NCBI GenBank assembly: GCA_947471105.1
Contig: CANIYB010000181.1
Location: 1 to 5,248 of the forward strand
Reading direction: 5' to 3'
Source: Cytophagaceae bacterium
GTDB taxonomy: Bacteria; Bacteroidota; Bacteroidia; Cytophagales; Spirosomataceae
DNA: 5,248 nt
Shown here: positions 1-5,248 of the stretch, in pieces
Layout of the letters: each line of letters starts with the position of its first letter
Position numbering within the stretch: the stretch's first letter is position 1
Made by a program: the position numbers and the translations under genes
Notes under the pieces: model-generated
Told to the model about the DNA's origin: nothing
The model's input: only the letters and a program-made list of their open reading frames with translations
The model's database searches: none

Positions 1-1
1 G

Positions 2-1678
2 ATGTCGGCAAATATCATGGCTGAGGGACCCATAGGAAAGAAATTTACTTTTTTAGTGGCTGGAAGAAGGTCGTGGGCAGGGCCATTGTATACAAAAATT
101 GCCGATGCACTAAAGCCTTCATCGGCCAATAATGCCCCTGGCGGTTTCGGCTCTGGGGGTGCTGGCGGCGGATTTGGAAGAAGACAATTCCAATCTTCAG
201 CGATTGCTTCATCCTATTTTTATGACCTAAATGGGAAAATAAATTTTACACCTAATGCCAAAGATATCTATGCCTTGAGTATCTACATGGGAAATGACAA
301 TATGGATAATTCGCAAAATGTCAGCTTGCCATTTGGAGGCAACCGCGGCGGCGGCTTGTCTAATTCAGATTTATCTCAATGGGGAAATACAGGCGGCTCG
401 CTTAAATGGTCACGAAATTGGTCTTCAGTCTGGTATTCTAATACCTTAATCAGTTATTCTAACTTTCATAGCAATCGGGATAATACGAATCAGTCAACTT
501 TCAATCGAACCAATGGGACCTCTCAAACAGTAAAATTCGGATCTTTAGAAAACAATGATTTAAAAGACTTCTCCTTTAAAAGTGACATCGAGGGGCGTTT
601 AAGTGATTCTCATTTTTTAGGTTTTGGGGTTCAGGCCACCGACATGAATATTCAATTTAATTATAGCCAAAATGACACTTTAAAGATTTTGGATAAGGTC
701 AACAAGAGTATGATTTACGCCGGCTATCTTCAAGATAAAATGCGATTACTCAATCGAGCCTTAGAAATAACCCCCGGCATTCGAGCGAATTATTTTGGAG
801 TAACTTCTCAGTTTTATTTTGAACCAAGACTTTCAGCTCAATATTTTGTCAATAAAAACTTGAAATTTAAAGGGGCATTTGGCAATTATTACCAGTTTGC
901 TAAACAAGTTGAACGAGAAGATATTTTAAGTGGTAGCCGAAATTTTTGGGTCCTTGCCGACAACAAAGACCTGCCTGTCACTTCAGCAAAACATTTCATC
1001 ATAGGAACTAGCTATGAGAAAGGTGATTATTTATTTGACGTGGAAGCCTATTATAAAGACATTCAAAACGATACCCGATATACCTTGCGTTTTACACCTA
1101 AAATTGGCGCAGGTTTAGTCGCTAGCGAAACATTTTACAATGGTACGGGCACCGTCCACGGAATTGACTTTTTGTTTCAGAAAAAATTTGGTAACCTAAC
1201 GGGTTGGATTGGTTATACCTTAGCCAAATCAGAAAAAAATATTCAGATATTTTCACCAGATCCCTTTCCTTCCAACTTCGATGTTCGGCATGAATTTAAG
1301 GTAGTCGGTATTTATAAATGGCGTCAATGGGATTTTTCTTCCTCATTTTTATACGCCACAGGAAAACCATATACTTCTATTCTAGGGGGCTATTCGGTCA
1401 CACTTTTGGATGGGAGCGTACGTGATTATACCGAGCCGTCGACGACCAATGGGAATCGGTTTCCGGCCCAACATCGTTTGGATTTAGCCGCTACGTATAA
1501 TTTTAAAATGGGAACGTTGACTATGTCTATGTTCAATGTGTACAACCATAACAATGTCTGGTATAAGAAATTCCAAACGGTGGTGGATCCAGAAACCAAC
1601 GACCGATATTTGTCAGTGACGGATGTGAATTACCTAGGGTTTACGCCCAACATTACTTTATCCTTACATTTAAATTAG
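2..1678 (+). CDS. TonB-dependent outer-membrane receptor, C-terminal beta-barrel part (5' partial)
   Basis: This is the C-terminal 558 residues of a TonB-dependent receptor, a 22-stranded outer-membrane barrel that imports a ligand using TonB energy. The reading frame is open to the left edge, so the ATG at 2 is almost certainly an internal Met; the signal peptide, any carboxypeptidase-regulatory-like domain and the plug lie upstream. The fragment opens with EGPIGKKFTFLVAGRRSW, which resembles the first barrel strand of Bacteroidota receptors that follows the plug. Alternating aromatic/polar strands continue to the end, for example WIGYTLAKSEKN, FDVRHEFKVVGIYKW and the FNVYNHNN turn near the C-terminus. 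Gly/Phe-rich stretches at about residues 47-59 and 111-118 probably sit in loops. The protein ends NITLSLHLN, so the last residue is Asn rather than the usual aromatic. A DUF4249-type lipoprotein gene follows after 7 nt, probably co-transcribed. The ligand cannot be read from the sequence. Family call is strong; substrate is unknown. Confidence 0.92.
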   Translation: MSANIMAEGPIGKKFTFLVAGRRSWAGPLYTKIADALKPSSANNAPGGFGSGGAGGGFGRRQFQSSAIASSYFYDLNGKINFTPNAKDIYALSIYMGNDNMDNSQNVSLPFGGNRGGGLSNSDLSQWGNTGGSLKWSRNWSSVWYSNTLISYSNFHSNRDNTNQSTFNRTNGTSQTVKFGSLENNDLKDFSFKSDIEGRLSDSHFLGFGVQATDMNIQFNYSQNDTLKILDKVNKSMIYAGYLQDKMRLLNRALEITPGIRANYFGVTSQFYFEPRLSAQYFVNKNLKFKGAFGNYYQFAKQVEREDILSGSRNFWVLADNKDLPVTSAKHFIIGTSYEKGDYLFDVEAYYKDIQNDTRYTLRFTPKIGAGLVASETFYNGTGTVHGIDFLFQKKFGNLTGWIGYTLAKSEKNIQIFSPDPFPSNFDVRHEFKVVGIYKWRQWDFSSSFLYATGKPYTSILGGYSVTLLDGSVRDYTEPSTTNGNRFPAQHRLDLAATYNFKMGTLTMSMFNVYNHNNVWYKKFQTVVDPETNDRYLSVTDVNYLGFTPNITLSLHLN

Positions 1679-1685
1679 GCCAATC

Positions 1686-2528
1686 ATGAAAAATATACAC
1701 GTATATATCTTTTTGGGGATCATGAGTTTCTCCTGTTCTAACCTAGAAAATGGGTTTGAAGAAACCACACCAAAACCAGTAGTGGAGGCATACCTCATTC
1801 CAGGAGCCCCCATTTCACTTTCAGTTCATACGGAAATACCCTATTCGGCAGATTCCTTAGCCAACAAAGAGAAGCCGGTAGATGGATTGAAAATAACGAT
1901 CACGGGCCCTAAAGGTTCCATTAACTTAGTTTCAAAAGGCAATGGACTTTATGTATCCCAAACGATTTTTCCAATTACCGTAGGCAGTTCCTATTCATTT
2001 AAGTTTGATTATTTAGGAAAACAAGTGAGTGCGACTACGCAAATCCCAACGAAGCCCTTAAAATTTGCCTCAAATAAAACGGTTATTTCACGCCAAGCAA
2101 TTGATATTTCAGCTGGCGGTAGACCTCAAGGGGGATTTGGCGGAGGGGCTAATGTGGATAATAATGTATTACTTACTTGGGAAAACAACACCAATGACTA
2201 TTACATGTCGATCGTTGAAAGTCTTGAACCTAATCCCGTTGAAATAATTAAATTCCCTGTTGACCCTACCCGAGTTAGGCCTAATATACGCTTTAGAAAC
2301 CAACCTATTCAAGGAAATTCAGCTGAAATTCGGTCTCAAAGTTTCCAGTATTTTGGTCAACATGCCCTGATTTTATTCAAACTTAATTCGGATTATGTAG
2401 CTCTATATCAGCGGAATGGGAATACAACACAAAATATTTCCACACCGCCAACCACCATTTTAAATGGCTTAGGAATATTTACTGGAGTCAATGCCGATAC
2501 ATTAAAAATTAAAGTCTTGCCTGAATAA
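1686..2528 (+). CDS. DUF4249-type lipoprotein, partner of the TonB-dependent receptor
   Basis: The 280-residue product starts with a short signal sequence and a Cys at residue 17 (MSFSC), a loose lipobox of the kind Bacteroidota tolerate, so it is probably an envelope lipoprotein. Features typical of DUF4249 proteins are the early PVVEAYLIPG segment at about 31-40, a beta-sandwich-like N-terminal region with GNGLYVS and a GSSYSFKFDY strand, and the terminal NGLGIFTGVNADTLKIKV segment. A Gly-rich insert (GGRPQGGFGGG, residues 144-154) lies between the two halves and recalls the Gly/Phe patch in the upstream receptor. The gene begins 7 nt after the receptor stop, the arrangement commonly seen for this family, which suggests a surface-exposed accessory role in ligand capture. 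Its biochemical role is unknown. At 280 residues it is on the short side for the family but appears intact. No Shine-Dalgarno sequence precedes the ATG, as expected in this phylum. Confidence 0.85.
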   Translation: MKNIHVYIFLGIMSFSCSNLENGFEETTPKPVVEAYLIPGAPISLSVHTEIPYSADSLANKEKPVDGLKITITGPKGSINLVSKGNGLYVSQTIFPITVGSSYSFKFDYLGKQVSATTQIPTKPLKFASNKTVISRQAIDISAGGRPQGGFGGGANVDNNVLLTWENNTNDYYMSIVESLEPNPVEIIKFPVDPTRVRPNIRFRNQPIQGNSAEIRSQSFQYFGQHALILFKLNSDYVALYQRNGNTTQNISTPPTTILNGLGIFTGVNADTLKIKVLPE

Positions 2529-2547
2529 CAAGAACGAATTATCTTTA
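2517..2547 (+). promoter_or_regulatory. Possible weak Bacteroidota-type promoter before the PIG-L gene
   Basis: A TTG at 2517-2519 is followed 20 nt later by TATCTTTA at 2540-2547, which matches five of six fixed bases of the Bacteroidota -7 element TAnnTTTG with acceptable spacing to the -33 TTG. The -33 part lies inside the end of the DUF4249 gene. A start site about 5 nt downstream would leave only about 8-10 nt of A-rich leader before the ATG at 2561, which is short. Such degenerate matches arise by chance in AT-rich DNA, so this is only a candidate for an internal promoter splitting the cluster. Confidence 0.2.
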
Positions 2548-2549
2548 AG

Positions 2550-2560
2550 AAAAAAAAACG
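2550..2560 (+). promoter_or_regulatory. A-rich translation-initiation leader (no Shine-Dalgarno)
   Basis: A run of nine A residues (2550-2558) sits immediately before the PIG-L ATG at 2561, and no purine-rich Shine-Dalgarno motif is present. Bacteroidota genes commonly use A-rich leaders in place of Shine-Dalgarno pairing, so this run supports the chosen start and probably gives efficient initiation. It is the most pronounced such leader in the window; the other starts have only AT-rich sequence upstream or lie inside the preceding gene. Confidence 0.45.
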
Positions 2561-3433
2561 ATGAAAAACTGGCTATTTATCTTTTGTTTTCTTGGCATCC
2601 ATTCCATGATTTTTGCCCAAGACCGTCCCTTGCAAATCATTATGATCGGGGCGCATCCTGATGATTGTGATATTAAAAGTGGAGGCACTGCCGCCCTTTT
2701 TGTGGCTATGGGCCATCACGTTAAATTTGTTTCTGTCACAAATGGAGACGCAGGTCATCAAAGTGAAGGCGGTGGAATGTTGGCCAAACGCCGGATCGCT
2801 GAAACAAAAGAAGTGGCCAAACGCCTCGGCGTTTCTTACGATGTGCTAGATAATCATGACGGCGAATTACTTCCTACCTTGGAAATCCGACTTCAAATCA
2901 TTCGCAAAATTAGAGAGTGGAAAGCAGATGTGGTGATCGCCCCACGTTCTAATGATTACCATCCTGACCACCGCTATACAGGTGTTTTAGTACAGGATGC
3001 GGCCTTCATGGTGGGTGTTCCAAACATTGCACCCGATACGCCTCCATTACGTAAAAATCCAGTTTTTTTATATTTTCAGGATAATTTCAAAAAGCCAAAT
3101 CCTTTCCAAGCCGACATCGCGGTCGACATAACCTCAGTCATTGCTAAAAAATTAGATGGTCTAGATGCCCATCAATCTCAGTTTTTCGAGTGGCTTCCTT
3201 GGATCGGAAATTACGAATCTGAAATCCCGAAAGATAAGGCTAAGCAGAGAGAATATTTATTGAGCAAACGCGTGACCAAAGTTAACCCTGAAGTAAAAAA
3301 GGCACTTGAAAAATGGTACGGAAAAGAAAAAGCAGAGCAGATTAATTATGCGGAAGCTTTTGAAATTTGTGAATATGGAAGCATTCCGACCGAAGCCGAT
3401 ATTCGTAGATTATTTCCCATGTTGGGCCGTTAA
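2561..3433 (+). CDS. Secreted PIG-L/LmbE-family zinc-dependent deacetylase
   Basis: The 290-residue protein carries a signal peptide (about residues 1-19, ending SMIFAQ), placing the mature enzyme in the periplasm or envelope. The PIG-L fold is clear: AHPDD at 31-35, TNGDAGH at 60-66, the conserved LDNHDGELLPTLEIR region near 96-110, NDYHPDH at 131-137 and LDAHQSQ at 201-207. By analogy with MshB, His32, Asp35 and His137 should bind the metal, Asp34 should act as general base and His134 should assist catalysis; all are present, so the enzyme is predicted active. PIG-L enzymes remove acetyl or similar acyl groups from N-acyl sugars and related amines; the substrate here is unknown. The residue after AHPDD is Cys rather than the more usual Glu. 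The gene lies 32 nt after the DUF4249 gene and 17 nt before the YHYH gene, consistent with an operon. The start is supported by the signal peptide and the A-rich leader. Confidence 0.94.
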   Translation: MKNWLFIFCFLGIHSMIFAQDRPLQIIMIGAHPDDCDIKSGGTAALFVAMGHHVKFVSVTNGDAGHQSEGGGMLAKRRIAETKEVAKRLGVSYDVLDNHDGELLPTLEIRLQIIRKIREWKADVVIAPRSNDYHPDHRYTGVLVQDAAFMVGVPNIAPDTPPLRKNPVFLYFQDNFKKPNPFQADIAVDITSVIAKKLDGLDAHQSQFFEWLPWIGNYESEIPKDKAKQREYLLSKRVTKVNPEVKKALEKWYGKEKAEQINYAEAFEICEYGSIPTEADIRRLFPMLGR

Positions 3434-3450
3434 TTACTTTAGCATTTATA

Positions 3451-4257
3451 ATGAAAAAAGCCTTAGTACTTTTAATCCTATGTCTAGGATGTTCTAAATC
3501 AAGTGATCCAGGAAGTTCCACGATTCCAACGCCCAGCACGGGTGCGACTACGGGCGGTACTTCTGGCGGAACCACCACACCTAGTATGGGCACTGCTTCT
3601 GAAGTTCCCTCTTATTTTAAATTAATTTATGGAGCCTCAAAAATCACTTCGGACGGGACTTATGTGACCATAGAATCCTCAGGTGCACCAGACCATAAAA
3701 GCGTTTATTATGCCACAAACAGTAGCCTATACGAAAACTTTTCTGGCAAAACTTTTAATGGGTTGACCTTTGCCAAAAATCCTAATAGCATTTCGACCGG
3801 CCTTTATACGTTTAAAATACCGATAAAGCCTGTCGCTGCAACGAAAGTGACAGCAACCCCATTAGGCGCCATAGGCATTTCTTTAAATGGGGTTCCATTT
3901 TATAATCAATACGCTGGCCCTAACCAGCCCCTAGCTGGCGAAATGACTTCATTTGATCAATATTATGGCCATCCAGCTCCTGGGGGGAAATATCATTACC
4001 ACGTGGAGCCTCTCTATTTAACCCAAGTGAAAGCAGATAAAATGGCTTTGTTAGGGTTTTTGCTCGACGGATTTCCCGTGTATGGACCTTGGGAAAGTGG
4101 CAAAGCGGTGACTAATGCGAACCTGGATGTGTTGCATGGACACACGCACGCAACCACAGAATTCCCTGCCGGAATCTACCATTATCACATTACTCAAGAA
4201 GATCCTTATATCAATGGCAATGGTTTCTATGGAACGCCTGGTACTGTATCTCAGTAG
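3451..4257 (+). CDS. YHYH-domain lipoprotein
   Basis: The 268-residue product begins with a compact lipoprotein signal (ILCLGC, lipidated Cys14), followed by a low-complexity Ser/Thr/Gly/Pro linker at about 15-50 that probably tethers the domain away from the membrane. The rest matches the YHYH family: PLGAIGISLNGVPFYN at 137-152, a first PGGKYHYHV with YHYH at 181-184, LLGFLLDGFPVYGPW at 200-214, HGHTH at 229-233, and a second AGIYHYHI with YHYH at 243-246. The family's biochemical function is not established. The repeated His-x-His pattern suggests metal binding, and the nearby SCO-type gene makes copper a plausible ligand, but this is inference. The start lies 17 nt after the PIG-L gene. 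The 3' end overlaps the MORN-repeat gene by about 29 nt in another frame, implying translational coupling. The protein looks full length and intact. Confidence 0.92.
   Translation: MKKALVLLILCLGCSKSSDPGSSTIPTPSTGATTGGTSGGTTTPSMGTASEVPSYFKLIYGASKITSDGTYVTIESSGAPDHKSVYYATNSSLYENFSGKTFNGLTFAKNPNSISTGLYTFKIPIKPVAATKVTATPLGAIGISLNGVPFYNQYAGPNQPLAGEMTSFDQYYGHPAPGGKYHYHVEPLYLTQVKADKMALLGFLLDGFPVYGPWESGKAVTNANLDVLHGHTHATTEFPAGIYHYHITQEDPYINGNGFYGTPGTVSQ
3493..3600 (+). other. Low-complexity Ser/Thr/Gly/Pro linker region of the YHYH lipoprotein
   Basis: Codons for residues 15-50 of the YHYH protein are dominated by Ser, Thr, Gly and Pro (for example STGATTGGTSGGTTTPS). It starts directly after the lipidation Cys14 and ends where the folded domain appears to begin (EVPSYFKLIYG). 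Such a stretch is typical of the disordered tether of a membrane-anchored lipoprotein and may vary in length between relatives. Confidence 0.7.
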
Positions 4258-4849
4258 TTTTTTTATCGCAATTATTTTTTTTCAATGTTCCCCCAAAGAG
4301 GAGAATGGAGTCTCTATAATTTCAAAGAATTCGACGGAAATTTCGCATGAAAAAATGCTTTCGTTTTCAGCAGATAATCCTCAGATTTCATTTGAAAATG
4401 CAGGTGTATTTTACCAGGGGAAACCATTTTCAGGAACGCTTTTTAGGCTAGATTCACAAACCCAAGACACCCTTAAAATTGAATCCTATTTAAAAGGAAA
4501 TCGGCATGGGAAATGGATTCAATATTTTCCTGGACATGTGTTGAAAGAATTTAGAACGTTTGACCGAGGGAAAAAAATAGGGGCCTTTGTTCAATATTTC
4601 CCAACAGGTAAAAAACAACAAGCGTATCATTTTCAAAATGACGAATATCAGGGCTTGGCAAGTGAATGGAATGAAAGAGGAGTTTTGATTCGAGAAATGC
4701 ATTATGTGGCAGGTCACGAGGAAGGATCCCAAAAATTATTTTATGACAATGGCCAAATAAGGGCTAATTATATCATGAAAGAAGGGCGCCGATTTGGCTT
4801 ATTAGGAACTAAAAATTGTGTCAATGTCTCTGCGCGCCTACTTAATTAG
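4229..4849 (+). CDS. YwqK-type MORN-repeat lipoprotein
   Basis: With the start at 4229 the product has 206 residues: a hydrophobic signal segment ending FFQC (Cys20), then a short polar linker and about five or six degenerate MORN-like repeats over residues 60-197. Repeat hallmarks include GKPFSGTLF, GNRHGKWIQYFPG, GKKIGAFVQYFPTG, EYQGLASEWNERG, GHEEGSQKLFYDNGQ and GRRFGLLG. Databases often label such proteins YwqK-family antitoxin, but no toxin gene is next to it and that name should not be read as function; MORN repeats generally act in binding or scaffolding. The tail GTKNCVNV contains a lone Cys (Cys197). In-frame ATGs at 4214 and 4220 are alternative starts that add only 5 or 3 residues to the signal peptide; an ATG at 4115 would run deep through the YHYH gene and spoil the signal peptide. 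The gene overlaps both neighbours, by about 29 nt upstream and 26 nt downstream, suggesting coupled translation. Confidence 0.85.
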   Translation: MERLVLYLSSFFIAIIFFQCSPKEENGVSIISKNSTEISHEKMLSFSADNPQISFENAGVFYQGKPFSGTLFRLDSQTQDTLKIESYLKGNRHGKWIQYFPGHVLKEFRTFDRGKKIGAFVQYFPTGKKQQAYHFQNDEYQGLASEWNERGVLIREMHYVAGHEEGSQKLFYDNGQIRANYIMKEGRRFGLLGTKNCVNVSARLLN

Positions 4850-5248
4850 TGGTTTTTTATGGTTGGCTTTTGCCTGCACTACCAGCGAGGAAGTGCCCGT
4901 TTTGCCCTATTACAATACCCCGGATTTTGAACCTCAATTTTTCGAGAATAGACAGGCGGCTGAGGCTAAAATCACACACCATTTAAAACCCTTTTCGTTT
5001 TTAGACCAGCATGGGCATTCCGTAAGTGATACGTTGTTACGTGGGAAAGTGCATGTGGCTAATTTCTTTTTTAGTCGATGCACCAATATATGCCCGAATA
5101 TGATCAAGCAAATGAAGGTGATTGAATCTGAATTTGGCCAACACGCGGAAGTAGAAATGTTGTCATTTAGCGTGACGCCATGGCTTGATTCAGTCGGTGT
5201 ACTCAAAAAATATGCACAGAAAAATAACATTAAAAGCAAACAATGGCA
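4824..5248 (+). CDS. SCO1/SenC-family copper/redox lipoprotein, N-terminal part (3' partial)
   Basis: Translation from the ATG at 4824 gives 141 complete codons and is open at the window edge. It starts with a lipoprotein signal (WLAFAC, lipidated Cys18). The thioredoxin-like core follows: PFSFLDQHGHSVSDTLLRGK at 56-75, then VHVANFFFSRCTNICPNM with the CxxxC pair Cys86/Cys90, and LSFSVTPWLDSVGVLKKYA at 113-131, matching the SCO family order. SCO proteins bind copper through this Cys pair plus a distal His and help assemble the CuA site of cytochrome c oxidase or act as periplasmic thiol-redox proteins. The His ligand would fall roughly 85-90 residues after Cys90, beyond this window. The Asp of the usual VDP motif is replaced by Thr118 (SVTP). 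A GTG at 4818 is a possible alternative start. The gene overlaps the MORN gene by 26 nt. The family call is strong; the exact role (copper delivery or redox) is open. Confidence 0.93.
   Translation, partial: MSLRAYLISGFLWLAFACTTSEEVPVLPYYNTPDFEPQFFENRQAAEAKITHHLKPFSFLDQHGHSVSDTLLRGKVHVANFFFSRCTNICPNMIKQMKVIESEFGQHAEVEMLSFSVTPWLDSVGVLKKYAQKNNIKSKQW

Noticed and set aside
2065..2247. Short plus-strand open frames inside the DUF4249 and PIG-L genes (also 2661-2849 and 3306-3497)
   Set aside because: They are alternate-frame shadows of well-supported genes and lack signals or recognisable motifs.
3435..3442. TACTTTAG as a -7 promoter element before the YHYH gene
   Set aside because: The nearest upstream TTG (3422-3424) is only 10 nt away, too close for a -33 element, and the match is degenerate in AT-rich DNA.
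3342..3593. Minus-strand open frame with a Val/Pro-rich N-terminus
   Set aside because: The Val/Pro bias is the complement of the Gly/Thr-rich linker of the YHYH lipoprotein, and the frame crosses the PIG-L/YHYH junction antisense to both.
4115..4228. N-terminal extension of the MORN-repeat gene to an ATG at 4115
   Set aside because: It would overlap the YHYH coding sequence by 143 nt, across its conserved HGHTH and second YHYH motifs, and would bury the lipoprotein signal peptide 38 residues into the protein.
4229..4849. Toxin-antitoxin system implied by the YwqK family name
   Set aside because: No toxin-like gene is adjacent; both neighbours are recognisable envelope proteins, and the product is a lipoprotein rather than a cytoplasmic antitoxin.
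4934..5239. Minus-strand open frame of about 101 codons
   Set aside because: It lies antisense to the SCO-family coding sequence, whose thioredoxin-fold motifs are clear; the minus-strand product shows no recognisable family.

Overview
The window looks like a chromosomal stretch from a member of the Bacteroidota. A Cytophagales- or Flavobacteriia-like lineage is my guess, but nothing here fixes the genus. Three things point that way: a TonB-dependent outer-membrane receptor followed directly by a DUF4249-type lipoprotein, a run of short lipoprotein signal peptides with loose lipoboxes, and starts preceded by AT- or A-rich sequence with no Shine-Dalgarno motif. Base composition is moderately AT-rich.

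All genes lie on the + strand and are packed tightly. In order they are: the barrel-containing C-terminal part of a TonB-dependent receptor (2-1678, 5' end outside the window); a DUF4249-type lipoprotein (1686-2528, 7-nt gap); a secreted PIG-L/LmbE-family deacetylase (2561-3433, 32-nt gap); a YHYH-domain lipoprotein (3451-4257, 17-nt gap); a YwqK/MORN-repeat lipoprotein (about 4229-4849, overlapping the YHYH gene by about 29 nt); and the N-terminal part of a SCO1/SenC-family lipoprotein (4824 to the window end, overlapping the MORN gene by 26 nt). The SCO gene runs off the 3' edge and is easily missed because it has no stop in the window. No RNA genes, mobile elements, CRISPR arrays or convincing terminators were seen, and no gene-free stretch exceeds 32 nt.

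Functionally the window is an envelope cluster: every product is exported or placed in the outer membrane. The receptor and DUF4249 protein form a familiar Bacteroidota pair that probably handles uptake of an unknown ligand at the cell surface. The PIG-L enzyme is a predicted zinc-dependent N-deacetylase exported by a signal peptide. The last three genes overlap and are probably translationally coupled. They join a histidine-rich YHYH protein, a MORN-repeat lipoprotein and a SCO-type thioredoxin-fold protein with a CxxxC copper/redox site. A periplasmic metal (copper) or redox role for this trio is a reasonable hypothesis, but the sequence does not prove it. The six genes may form one operon, or two units with a possible weak promoter just before the PIG-L gene.
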